Positions 33,022 through 40,712 of a DNA stretch of 49,829 nt are shown here, piece after piece. The translations under genes and the position numbers were made by a program. The stretch is from the NCBI GenBank assembly GCA_964463485.1, contig CAYXDO010000077.1:1-49829 (forward strand). The letters run 5' to 3'. Every line of letters starts with the position of its first letter. The stretch's first letter is position 1. The notes beneath the pieces were generated by a model that did not search any database, was not told the origin of the DNA, and saw only the letters and a program-made list of their open reading frames with translations. Origin of the DNA: CAYXDO01 sp964463485 (GTDB lineage: Bacteria; Myxococcota; Kuafuiibacteriia; Kuafuiibacteriales; Kuafuiibacteriaceae).

Positions 33022-34182
33022 GGCGGCGGCTGCGGACGTGGGCTCGGCGATTGGTTCGGCGGGTCGGAGGCGCTCGGGGAGCACGGTGCCGACCGTGGCC
33101 AGCAAGGCCTCCGCGGTCTTCAGGCTGTCCTGGGCCATCGGGCGTTGATCGCGAAACACGGGCTCGCCGGTCTTCGTGTCGATGACGCGAATCGCCAAGG
33201 CCTTGGACCCGCTGATGTCCATGATCTCGGACTCGACGATGACGTCCGCACCGACGGCCTTGGCCTTCGCGAGGGCGTCGGCTCGGGACAGCGAGCCTGG
33301 TTGATAAGACGCCTTGGCGAACTCGAACTTGGCGAAGTGGGTCGCTACGTATCGGCCGAGCTCGCTGGCACTCGACTTCATCTTCGGTGGCACTTTGGGC
33401 TCGAGCACGAGTGCAGAGATGCGGACGGCCTTGGCCGCCTTGTGTCGCGCTACGATGCGCGTGTTGGCGACTTCTTCCACTTCGAGCGCGAGCGTTCGGG
33501 TCTCACCGATGATGTCGGCGACGTCTGGGCCGACCATGGTCTTCTTGTCGGACCCGCCGAGCAGCAACTTTCCGAGACCCTTGGCGAAGTAGACTTCCTT
33601 CACGGGCGCGCCGCCGAGCGCGCGCTCGAGGCCGCGCTTCAACGTCAACAGCGCGTCCCGATCGGGCAGGTCTTGTACGATGAGCGTGACTGATCCGGCG
33701 GCCTGCCCCAAGTTCGTGAGCGCTTCGCTGAAGCTCGCATCTTTGAGCAGCTTGTCCACGGCGTCGCTCGCGCCGTGCGCTCTGCCTGTTCCTCCGAGCG
33801 CGGTGGCCTCGGTGACGAGCGTGCGGGTGGCGCGACCGGTCGCCAGATCGACCAATCGCGCGGTGAGGCGAACGGTAGAGCTCTCGACCCCTTCGAACTG
33901 CGCTGGCGCGCCGTACGCGACGCCGCCCGCGACGATCGCATCCGCTTCCATCACGCCCAGGCCTTCTGGCAGTCGTGCTTCGAGCACGTCTTTCGGTGTC
34001 ACCACCGAGCGAATGCGTTGAGTCGTTTCGGCGTCGACGATCTCGAAGCCACGTTCTTGAAGAGATTGTTCGAGGCGAGCCCTCGCGGGTGTCCCTGATT
34101 CCGCGTCGTCGAGCACGATCGCGACCCGCGGACCTGGGAAGGCGGAGGTGGTGAGGGAGAGGATGGCGAGCGAAAGATTCAT
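33010..34182 (-). CDS. Exported CsgG/FlgT-like protein, function unknown
   Basis: A 390-residue protein with a short signal-like N-terminus (MNLSLAILSLTTSAFPG) and GAGG eight bases before the ATG. Residues 18-210 (RVAIVLDDAESGTPARARLEQSLQERGFEIVD, ADAIVAGGVAYG, RLTARLVDLATG) have the layout of CsgG/LpoB/FlgT-type periplasmic domains: a variable domain that scans for dishevelled-type motifs and reads out as alternating strands and helices. A second similar domain (about 220-360, SYQPGSLSRADALAKAKAVGADVIVESEIMDISGSKALAIRVIDTKTGEPVF) repeats the same order. It is the first gene behind the sigma54-type promoter at 34240-34255 and is followed by the PEGA-like and kinase genes. The family assignment is inferred from fold-like pattern only. 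Confidence 0.82.
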   Translation of the reverse strand: MNLSLAILSLTTSAFPGPRVAIVLDDAESGTPARARLEQSLQERGFEIVDAETTQRIRSVVTPKDVLEARLPEGLGVMEADAIVAGGVAYGAPAQFEGVESSTVRLTARLVDLATGRATRTLVTEATALGGTGRAHGASDAVDKLLKDASFSEALTNLGQAAGSVTLIVQDLPDRDALLTLKRGLERALGGAPVKEVYFAKGLGKLLLGGSDKKTMVGPDVADIIGETRTLALEVEEVANTRIVARHKAAKAVRISALVLEPKVPPKMKSSASELGRYVATHFAKFEFAKASYQPGSLSRADALAKAKAVGADVIVESEIMDISGSKALAIRVIDTKTGEPVFRDQRPMAQDSLKTAEALLATVGTVLPERLRPAEPIAEPTSAAAARTP

Positions 34183-34239
34183 GGAGTTCCTCGGCGGATT
34201 CTGCCCGATGATCTTCGGGCGCCCAACTCCCTAACTTTG

Positions 34240-34255
34240 TGCGAACGCCGTGCCA
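34240..34255 (-). promoter_or_regulatory. Candidate sigma54 (-24/-12) promoter
   Basis: On the minus strand the sequence reads TGGCAC GGCGT TCGCA. The -24 element TGGCAC is perfect. The -12 element TCGCA differs from TTGCA at one base, and the GG and GC dinucleotides are exactly at sigma54 spacing. It lies 58 bases upstream of the ATG at 34182 and points into that gene. The divergent gene encodes a sigma54-activator-type protein. It is the only site with correct spacing that I found by eye. Confidence 0.65.
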
Positions 34256-34351
34256 TCCAAGCCGGAACGGCCCGGTCCCCCGTTCGTGTCACCCGTTACG
34301 TCGAATCCGCGGCCCCGTTACACTCCGGAAAGCCGCGATGAGGCTCAATCC

Positions 34352-35623
34352 ATGGCAATGACGCGCAGACTCCGCCCCGAGGCAGAATCGCGGGCGTCGA
34401 GCCCGCGCGCCTGGCTCGTTCGGGCGGGTCAGGCTGAGCGCCCCCTCTCGCGCCCGGCGATCTTCGAGGTGGGCTCGGCGCTCGAGCTCGGCCGAGCGAA
34501 CGCCGAAGACGACCCGTTCATGTCGGCCCGACACGTTCGCTTGGTTCGAGAGCGAGACGTCGTCAGCATCGAGGATCTCGAATCCGCAAACGGCACACGT
34601 GTCGGAGGCGACCGCGTCGCTCGCACATCGCTGTCCGACGGAGACGTCGTAGAGACCGGACAGACCCAGTGGGTGTTTCGGCTGCAGCACGCGGAGGTCC
34701 CGAGCGTCCCCGCGACCTCCCCGATCACTTCTCTGAGCCCGACGTACCTCGACGTGGTCGCGCGCGTGTCGCGGATCGCGCGCACTCGCGTGCCTGCCTT
34801 GTTTCTCGGCGCGAGCGGTACGGGCAAAGAGGTCCTCGCGCGCTCGCTGCACGAGGCCTCTGGGCGTACCGGATCGTTCGTCGGCGTCAACGCAGCCGCC
34901 ATTCAGCCGGGTCTTCTAGCGTCCGAGCTCTTTGGATATGAGCGCGGGGCCCACTCGACGGCCGATCGGTCTCGTCCTGGCCTCGTGCGCGCTGCGCATG
35001 CCGGCACGCTGCTCTTGGACGAGATCGGCGACATGCCGCTCGAGGTTCAAGCCGCGCTCCTTCGCGTACTTCAAGAAGGGGAGGTCGTTCCGGTGGGAGG
35101 TGAACAAGCGGTTCGCGTCGACGTTCGTGTCGTCGCTGCGACCCATCGCGATCTCGACGAGCTCGTTCGCGACGGGAAGTTTCGGGCGGACTTGTTGGCT
35201 CGTTTGGCCGGCGCTCGCATCAGGCTCCCTTCGCTCGTCGATCGTATCGAGGATGTCGGAATTCTCGCGGCCACGTTCTTGGAACGCCTGGGCGCCGCGA
35301 CCGCGACGTTCACTCCCGATGCGTATCGCGCGCTGTTCCTCTACGACTGGCCGTTGAACATTCGAGAGCTCGAGCGTGCGATCGAAGCGGCTGTAGCGTT
35401 CGCCGGCGACGGAGGGATCGAGCTCGCCCACCTCCCGGAGGCGATTGTCCCCAAGAAATCGGCGCCGATCGACGCGGAGTCTTGGGCCAGTGAGCTCCCG
35501 CGGCTCCTCGACGCCCACGCAGGCAACGTCACCAAAGTCGCCGCGGAGCTCGGGCGGAGCCGCAAGCAGGTTCACCTGTGGATCAAGCGGCTCGGGCTCG
35601 ATCCCCGCGTGCACCGAAAGTGA
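34352..35623 (+). CDS. FHA-AAA+-Fis regulator of sigma54-activator type with altered GAFTGA loop
   Basis: The product is 423 residues from ATG 34352, which has GAGG eight bases upstream. Residues about 25-120 form an FHA domain (FEVGSALELGR, MSARHVRLVRE, DLESANGTRVGG). Residues 135-370 are an AAA+ domain with Walker A GASGTGKE and Walker B LLLDEIGD. The loop that contacts sigma54, normally GAFTGA, reads GAHSTA (in YERGAHSTADRS), and the sensor II region reads WPLNIREL rather than WPGNVREL. The C-terminal Fis-type helix-turn-helix is NVTKVAAELGRSRKQVHLWIKRLG. It could be an enhancer-binding protein that has lost sigma54 contact, or one that acts on another polymerase form. It is divergent from the operon with the sigma54-like promoter (169-base gap). 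Confidence 0.92.
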   Translation: MAMTRRLRPEAESRASSPRAWLVRAGQAERPLSRPAIFEVGSALELGRANAEDDPFMSARHVRLVRERDVVSIEDLESANGTRVGGDRVARTSLSDGDVVETGQTQWVFRLQHAEVPSVPATSPITSLSPTYLDVVARVSRIARTRVPALFLGASGTGKEVLARSLHEASGRTGSFVGVNAAAIQPGLLASELFGYERGAHSTADRSRPGLVRAAHAGTLLLDEIGDMPLEVQAALLRVLQEGEVVPVGGEQAVRVDVRVVAATHRDLDELVRDGKFRADLLARLAGARIRLPSLVDRIEDVGILAATFLERLGAATATFTPDAYRALFLYDWPLNIRELERAIEAAVAFAGDGGIELAHLPEAIVPKKSAPIDAESWASELPRLLDAHAGNVTKVAAELGRSRKQVHLWIKRLGLDPRVHRK

Positions 35624-35632
35624 TCGGACGGA

Positions 35633-36286
35633 TCAGAACGCGACGATGGCGCACGCCAACGCAAGAAGCACGGAGGTGACCGCGAAGCTCAAGGCCGCCA
35701 GCTCCGCCGAGTCCCTTTTCGATACGGCGTCATCCAAGGTCGCGCCGAACTTCGGGGGTCCGCGTAATTCGTCGCGCGCGTCGGCCGCAGCCACGCTGAA
35801 CCCAACGGCCAGGCCGGCAGAGAGCACCGAGAAGCTGGCCAGGCCGTACGTGAGCATCGGCGCAGGCTCGCGGCTCGGAGCGATCGCGTCCGCCGTACGG
35901 GCTTCGATGGGAAAGAGGCGCCCCATCAGGAGCTCCATCGTGTCGTCCCAGGTACCTTCGAGCGGTCCACGGATCTCGGCTCTCGTCACTTGCCCGTCCG
36001 GCGCTCGGCGTTCGGCGAGGACTTCCAAACGAGAACGCCCCCCAACGACGGAGAGGTGAACGATGTCGACGCCCGCTCCATGCGATCGTGCGACGACCAT
36101 CCCGCGCCGTTCGACGGCGCGCGACAAGGATACGCGAAGCTCGTCCAGCGCCGTGTCGGGGACACCGAGGACGGGCTCCACCTCGATCGCGATGGCCGCG
36201 ATCGCCAGCAGCCCAAAGAGCACGCAGCAGCATTCCGCTCCGGTCTGGCTTGCGCAAGCGTGGACCCACGCTCGGCGAACGGGCAT
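35633..36286 (-). CDS. Small membrane protein of unknown function
   Basis: A 217-residue protein from ATG 36286, with GAGTGAG upstream. The start is uncertain because the ATG of the divergent regulator is only nine bases away. A hydrophobic segment at about 20-40 (CCCVLFGLLAIAAIAIEV) follows three successive cysteines. A soluble stretch has LDELRVSLSRAVERRGMVV and GGRSRLEVLAERR. Two C-terminal TM segments (MLTYGLASFSVLSAGLAVGF and LAALSFAVTSVLLALACAIV) complete it. No family recognised. It sits between the two FHA-AAA+ regulator genes on the opposite strand, convergent with the first (9-base gap), so a link to them is likely but unproven. Confidence 0.72.
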   Translation of the reverse strand: MPVRRAWVHACASQTGAECCCVLFGLLAIAAIAIEVEPVLGVPDTALDELRVSLSRAVERRGMVVARSHGAGVDIVHLSVVGGRSRLEVLAERRAPDGQVTRAEIRGPLEGTWDDTMELLMGRLFPIEARTADAIAPSREPAPMLTYGLASFSVLSAGLAVGFSVAAADARDELRGPPKFGATLDDAVSKRDSAELAALSFAVTSVLLALACAIVAF

Positions 36287-36295
36287 TCTCACTCG

Positions 36296-37618
36296 ATGAG
36301 CGACGCGACCGTTCCCGTTGCGGGCGCTGGTCTCCCCATCCGTGCGCTCGAGGTCGAGGTCACTGATGGTCCCGATCGCGGTCGCACCGCGACCTCCAGC
36401 TCCGATACGCTCACGATCGGCACCGCCGCGCCGAATGACCTGGTACTCAGCGACCCTACCGTCTCTCGCTATCACGCGGATCTCGTTCGCCGTCACGACC
36501 GGATCGCGATCGTCGATCACGGCTCGACCAACGGGACCTGGTCTTTGGCTACGCGGATCGAGCGCGGTTCGGTGGCCCCGGGATCGACCCTTCGCCTCGG
36601 GCGGACGTCTATCCGCGTCGGTGATGGAGAGCCTTTCACGATCGAGCTCTATCCAGGCGAGCGCTTGGGTCGGCTCCTCGGCCGCTCGCCCGCGATGCGT
36701 CTCTTGATGGCGCGAATCGAACGCGCGGCCAGGAGTGACTCCTCGGTCCTGTTGCTCGGAGAGACCGGCGTGGGCAAGGAAGTCGTGGCGCGTGCTCTTC
36801 ACGACGCGAGCCCGCGCAGCAAGCGGCCTTTCGAGATCGTCGATTGCGGCGCGATGCTCCCCACCCTCGTGGCTAGTGAGCTGTTCGGCCACGAGAAAGG
36901 CGCGTTTACGGGCGCAGATCGTCAGGCCTCCGGCGCGTTCGAACGAGCGGACGGCGGCACGCTCTTTCTCGACGAGATCGGCGAGCTCCCCCAGAGCCTG
37001 CAAACGTCGCTGCTCGGCGCGCTCGAGCGGCGAGCGTTTCGGCGCGTGGGCGGCAAAGAGACGATCTCGGTCGACGTTCGGGTGGTCGCGGCGACGAATC
37101 GGGACCTTCGCACCGAGGTCAATGCGGGCACGTTCCGCCAAGATTTGTTCTTCCGGCTCGCGGTCGTCACGCTCGCGATCCCGCCGCTCCGAGATCGGCG
37201 GGAGGACATCGCGTTGTTGGCGCTGTCGTTCTTGCGAGCGCTTGGGCATTCGGGCTCCCTCGAAGAGGTGCTGCCGCCCAAGACCATCGAGGCTCTCGAG
37301 CGGCACTCGTGGCCGGGCAACGTCCGAGAGCTCAAGAATGCGGTCGAAGCAGCGTGGGTCATGGGAGAGGCGCCCCCACTGACGGAGGAAGCGAGGGTCG
37401 CTCCGAGCGGCGATCGCTTTCACGAGCTGTTCGGGCTGCCATACTCCGATGCGCGCGAACGATTGGTGGACGCCTTCGAGGACGCCTACGCTCGCGCGCT
37501 CCTCGATCGCTCGGGAGGCAACGTGTCGCTTGCCGCGCGTGAGGCACGTATGAGCCGTTCTTACTTGACCAAGCTTTTGCGCCGCCGCGGCATTCGTTCG
37601 AAGAGCGATGGCGAGTGA
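36296..37618 (+). CDS. FHA-domain sigma54-dependent transcriptional activator with intact GAFTGA
   Basis: The product is 440 residues from ATG 36296. FHA domain at about 18-115 (DTLTIGTAAPNDLVLSDPTVSRYHADLV, DHGSTNGTW), then an AAA+ domain at about 130-365: Walker A GETGVGKE, FGHEKGAFTGADRQASG with the canonical GAFTGA sigma54-contact loop, Walker B TLFLDEIGEL, VVAATNRDLRTEV and HSWPGNVRELKNAVE. A Fis-type helix-turn-helix ends the protein (NVSLAAREARMSRSYLTKLLRRRG). FHA binding of a phosphothreonine, probably made by a Hanks-type kinase, is expected to control it. It overlaps the downstream TM protein gene by 11 bases. It could drive the sigma54-type promoter at 34240-34255, which is inference from proximity. 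Confidence 0.95.
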   Translation: MSDATVPVAGAGLPIRALEVEVTDGPDRGRTATSSSDTLTIGTAAPNDLVLSDPTVSRYHADLVRRHDRIAIVDHGSTNGTWSLATRIERGSVAPGSTLRLGRTSIRVGDGEPFTIELYPGERLGRLLGRSPAMRLLMARIERAARSDSSVLLLGETGVGKEVVARALHDASPRSKRPFEIVDCGAMLPTLVASELFGHEKGAFTGADRQASGAFERADGGTLFLDEIGELPQSLQTSLLGALERRAFRRVGGKETISVDVRVVAATNRDLRTEVNAGTFRQDLFFRLAVVTLAIPPLRDRREDIALLALSFLRALGHSGSLEEVLPPKTIEALERHSWPGNVRELKNAVEAAWVMGEAPPLTEEARVAPSGDRFHELFGLPYSDARERLVDAFEDAYARALLDRSGGNVSLAAREARMSRSYLTKLLRRRGIRSKSDGE

Positions 37619-38693
37619 CGGAAGAAAGCGCGTCGCTGCGCTGCTCGACCCCTCTGAGCTGCTTCAAAGTGAGCGCTCGCTCGCGATTCCAGCGGAGACC
37701 ACGAAGACCGATCCGCAGGCTCCGAGCTCACTGGATTCGACCAAGAGCCCCCCACAATTCGAGGTCACCAAAGACGCGCCGCTAGGACACGCGCTCGGGC
37801 GCGCGGAGAGCATGGCCGATTTTCCACCTGAGCCGACCCACGCGACTTGGGTGCGGGGGCCACCGGCCTGGGGGATCGGCGTCCCGAGCTCCTCGGCGAC
37901 GCGGCCGGGCATAACGCCCACTTCTCCTGAGGAAGTCCCGGTGCCGAAGGAGCCGGGCACACTACGCGCCATCGAGCCGGCCCGAGCTCCGGCGAGAGCT
38001 TCACGCGCCGCGTGGGCGTTCCTGATCACTGCCGGAACGATGCTTTCGGTGGCGCTCGTCGTTCGATTCAGAGCGCTACCTCCCACAGACCTCCCGGTTC
38101 GAGCCCCCGAAGCCTCCGCCGCCCCGCTTGATGTCGCGGACGAGAAATTCGTAGGACGTCAAACTAAATCTCCGAAGCTCGACGACGGCCCTTCGGAGCT
38201 CGAGCTCGAGAAACCTCCCGAATACACTCCGGCGACGCTCGACCTCGCGAAGAAGAAACCTCCGCGAGGGCAGAAGCGAGCCCGCGAGCGCGAGGAGGTG
38301 CGCCCGAAAAAGAGCGCACCGCGCGCCAGAGCTCGAGATCCCCACCCGCACCTCTCCTCTGCGTTGGCGAGGAGACGTCTGTCGTTCGTGGACCTTCGGT
38401 TGCTGCTTCCCGACGCGAGCTTCGAGCTCGATCAAAGCCGGGAGCTCGAGGAAGAAGCCGATCGCGCGCTCGCGACACGAATCTCGAACGCGCCGATCAC
38501 TCGAGCCCTCGCCGAGGCCCACCTGGCCCGGGCGCTCGAAGCGCTCCGACGCGCCGCGCTCGATGCTTCACGACTGGAGTCCTTCGAAGCGCGCTACTTC
38601 GGGCTCGCGCGAAGGCTGCCGTCGGCCAAGGATGGCCCCGAGGCCGAGGCCGTACTACGAGAAGCCGATGCGCTCGCGACCGAGCTGCGCTAA
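37608..38693 (+). CDS. Single-pass membrane protein with helical C-terminal domain, unknown
   Basis: A 361-residue protein whose ATG overlaps the end of the upstream regulator gene by 11 bases. Residues 1-130 are Pro/Ser-rich and probably cytoplasmic and disordered. A TM segment lies at about 135-155 (AAWAFLITAGTMLSVALVV). A Lys/Arg/Glu/Pro-rich linker follows to about 245, then a helical domain (SALARRRLSFVDLRLLLPDASFELDQSRELEEEADRAL, then AEAHLARALEALRRAALDASRLESFEARYFGLARRL). No family recognised. The topology of a cytoplasmic disordered tail, one TM and an external helical domain is common among partners of Ser/Thr kinase systems. The stop overlaps the end of the convergent zinc-ribbon gene by four bases. 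Confidence 0.82.
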   Translation: MASDGRKRVAALLDPSELLQSERSLAIPAETTKTDPQAPSSLDSTKSPPQFEVTKDAPLGHALGRAESMADFPPEPTHATWVRGPPAWGIGVPSSSATRPGITPTSPEEVPVPKEPGTLRAIEPARAPARASRAAWAFLITAGTMLSVALVVRFRALPPTDLPVRAPEASAAPLDVADEKFVGRQTKSPKLDDGPSELELEKPPEYTPATLDLAKKKPPRGQKRAREREEVRPKKSAPRARARDPHPHLSSALARRRLSFVDLRLLLPDASFELDQSRELEEEADRALATRISNAPITRALAEAHLARALEALRRAALDASRLESFEARYFGLARRLPSAKDGPEAEAVLREADALATELR

Positions 38694-39100
38694 CGCTCCT
38701 CTGTTCGGCGAGCGCGCACGACTCGGCCTCCAGCGCTCTTGGTCCCGCGCAAGGCTCTGTCTTCTTGTTTGGATTCGATCCCCTGCACGCAGTCTCGGCA
38801 GAAGACCTCTTCCGGCACTTCGATCCCCACACGAAGCTCGACGTCACGACCGCACTGAGCGCAGCTGAAATGGTGCACTGACAGGTCCCGGACGTCCGGG
38901 TCGCTCACGTCGAGGATCTCGAAGGCACACTTTCGGCACATCGCGCGGCTCGGATCCTTGGGCGCGAAGGGGATCGTGTCGGATTGCCCGCACACGGAGC
39001 ACACGATCCGAACCGATACGCGCGTCCCGTGATCGTTTCGGATCTTCTTGGCTTGTCGCTGAACGCGAGTGTCCGGAGCCTGATCCGTCCGCCGAGCCAT
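38690..39100 (-). CDS. Double zinc-ribbon protein
   Basis: The product is 136 residues from ATG 39100 (MARRTDQAPDTRVQRQ). Four CxxC knuckles form two treble-type ribbons: CSVCGQSDTIPF with CRKC, and CAQCGRDVEL with CRDC. The basic N-terminus (RVQRQAKKIRNDHGTRVSVR) suggests nucleic-acid or ribosome contact. The CxxC-x(17-20)-CxxC spacing resembles the small zinc-ribbon proteins seen often in Myxococcota, but I cannot name a characterised homologue. It is divergent from lexA with a 134-base gap that holds the LexA-type site, so SOS control of this gene is possible though the site is 106 bases from its start. Confidence 0.85.
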   Translation of the reverse strand: MARRTDQAPDTRVQRQAKKIRNDHGTRVSVRIVCSVCGQSDTIPFAPKDPSRAMCRKCAFEILDVSDPDVRDLSVHHFSCAQCGRDVELRVGIEVPEEVFCRDCVQGIESKQEDRALRGTKSAGGRVVRARRTEER

Positions 39101-39205
39101 GTGCCACCGTCCCGCGACCGCGGTGCTCTTGGCGAGCGATCCGTAACGGATGAACAGCGGTAGTACGGTGGCACTGAACACAGATCGCGCGCTCAAATGT
39201 TGCGC

Positions 39206-39222
39206 TTACACATGTGTTCAGA
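39206..39222. promoter_or_regulatory. LexA operator (Myxococcus-type SOS box)
   Basis: TTACACATGTGTTCAGA matches 15 of 17 positions of the Myxococcus xanthus LexA box as I recall it (CTRHAMRYBYGTTCAGS). It contains the dyad ACACATGTGT. It lies 13 bases before the lexA ATG, where bound LexA would block its own transcription or translation initiation. Confidence 0.7.
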
Positions 39223-39234
39223 TAGGTTGAGCCT

Positions 39235-39891
39235 ATGCACGGCCTCACCGATCGACAGAAGGAAATTCTCGAGTTCATTTCCCGTCGCGTTCAAGTTCAG
39301 GGCTACCCGCCGACCATCCGCGAGATCGGCGAGGAGATGGGAATCCGCTCCACGAACGGCGTGAACGATCACCTGAAGGCATTGGAGCGCAAGGGGTTCC
39401 TGATGCGCGAGGGACTCAAGTCTCGAGCCCTGCGACCGCTGGGTGCGGAGGTCGGCAACGTCGTTCGCGCGATTATCCCAGAGAGCGCAAACACCATCGA
39501 GGTTCCTGTGCTGGGCCGCGTCGCCGCGGGTGCGCCGATCTTGGCTGAGGAGAACATCGAGACGACCGTTCGGATCGACAGTTTTTTTCTCGGCGCCAAG
39601 CCCGCCGACAAGGTCTTCGCGCTCAGGGTCACCGGCGAGTCGATGATCGAAGCAGGGATCTTCGATGGCGACTACATCTTCGTACGCAAGCAGCTCGAGG
39701 CGAGGTCCGGACAGATCGTCGTGGCGATGATCGACGGCGAAGCGACCGTGAAGCGCTACGAGCCCAAGGGGGACGAGATTCACTTCGTTCCCGAGAACTC
39801 CAGCATGAGCCCCATCGTGGTGAGGAAGAAGGATTTCCGCTCCACGCAGATCCTCGGAATCGTGATGGGCGTGTGGCGACGAATGTTGTGA
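39235..39891 (+). CDS. lexA: LexA repressor
   Basis: A 218-residue SOS repressor. The N-terminal winged helix (1-70) has LTDRQKEILEFI, GYPPTIREIGEEMGIRSTNGVNDHLKALERKGFL. The linker holds the self-cleavage site Ala98-Gly99 in GRVAAGAPILAEE. The peptidase dyad is Ser136 (VTGESMIEAGI) and Lys173 (GEATVKRYEP). All residues needed for RecA-stimulated autocleavage are present. It is preceded by its own likely operator at 39206-39222, indicating autoregulation. It starts at ATG 39235 with AGGTTGA nine bases upstream. Confidence 0.97.
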   Translation: MHGLTDRQKEILEFISRRVQVQGYPPTIREIGEEMGIRSTNGVNDHLKALERKGFLMREGLKSRALRPLGAEVGNVVRAIIPESANTIEVPVLGRVAAGAPILAEENIETTVRIDSFFLGAKPADKVFALRVTGESMIEAGIFDGDYIFVRKQLEARSGQIVVAMIDGEATVKRYEPKGDEIHFVPENSSMSPIVVRKKDFRSTQILGIVMGVWRRML

Positions 39892-39947
39892 CCGGCGATC
39901 TAGCGTTCGTGGTTGTTCGCGATCCTCCGCTGGGCTAGGTCGGCCCC

Positions 39948-40712
39948 ATGAAGCTCGACCAAATGAAAGTCATCGTCACTGGCGGCGCCCAAGGCATGGG
40001 CCGCCACTTCTCGCTGCGGCTCGCGCAGGCGGGTGCGCAGGTCGCGGCCGGCGACGTCCGCGAGGAAGGTCTTGAGTCCCTTCAGAAGGAAGCGGCGAGC
40101 CTCCCTGGCAAAGTCCACGTGCGCAAGCTCGATGTCTCCAAGGAAGGGGACGTGGAGGCCTTCGTGGGCTGGGCCGCGGACGCGATGGGCGGGCTGAACG
40201 GCCTCGTCAACAACGCCGGCATCTTGCGTGACGGGCTCCTCGTTCGAAAGGACAAGAAGACCGGCGAGCTCACCAAGCTCAGCCTGGAGAACTGGCAGGC
40301 CGTCCTCGACGTCAACCTGACCGGCGCCACGATGATGGTGCGTGAGACGGTGTTGAAGATGGTTCAGCGCGACGAGAAGGGGGTCATCGTCAACATGTCC
40401 TCGATCGCGCGTCACGGAAATCGAGGTCAGTCCAACTACAGCGCGGCCAAGGCCGCGTTGGCCGCGAACACCAAGACCTGGTCGCTCGAGTTCGCCCCGT
40501 TCGGCATTCGCGTCGGCGCGATCGCTCCTGGCATGATCGAGACGCCGATGACCCAAGGCATGAATCAGAAGGCTCGTGACGCGCTCGTGGCCGCGATCCC
40601 GGTGGCGCGCATCGGCGAGCCCGAGGACATCTGGCTCGCCGTGAAGTTCGTGTTTGAGTGCGACTACTTCAACGGTCGTACGATCGACGTCGACGGCGGT
40701 CTCGCGTTCTGA
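39948..40712 (+). CDS. Short-chain dehydrogenase/reductase
   Basis: A 254-residue classical SDR. The cofactor motif is TGGAQGMGRHF near 11-21 (TGxxxGxG). NNAG lies in LVNNAGILRDGL, the catalytic Ser in VNMSSIARHG, and Tyr-x-x-x-Lys in YSAAKAA. APGMIETPMTQGM and IDVDGGLAF are the usual C-terminal elements. The acidic GDVREE after the second strand favours NAD over NADP. Sequence details (ILRDGLLVRKD) resemble the FabG-like or acetoacetyl-CoA reductase branch, but the substrate is not determined. It stands 56 bases after lexA and ends one base before the convergent nucleotidase-family gene. Confidence 0.94.
   Translation: MKLDQMKVIVTGGAQGMGRHFSLRLAQAGAQVAAGDVREEGLESLQKEAASLPGKVHVRKLDVSKEGDVEAFVGWAADAMGGLNGLVNNAGILRDGLLVRKDKKTGELTKLSLENWQAVLDVNLTGATMMVRETVLKMVQRDEKGVIVNMSSIARHGNRGQSNYSAAKAALAANTKTWSLEFAPFGIRVGAIAPGMIETPMTQGMNQKARDALVAAIPVARIGEPEDIWLAVKFVFECDYFNGRTIDVDGGLAF

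Noticed and set aside
36290..37423. N-terminal extension of the minus-strand membrane protein to 37423
   Set aside because: The extension is antisense to the FHA-AAA+ gene and has no transmembrane or family features.
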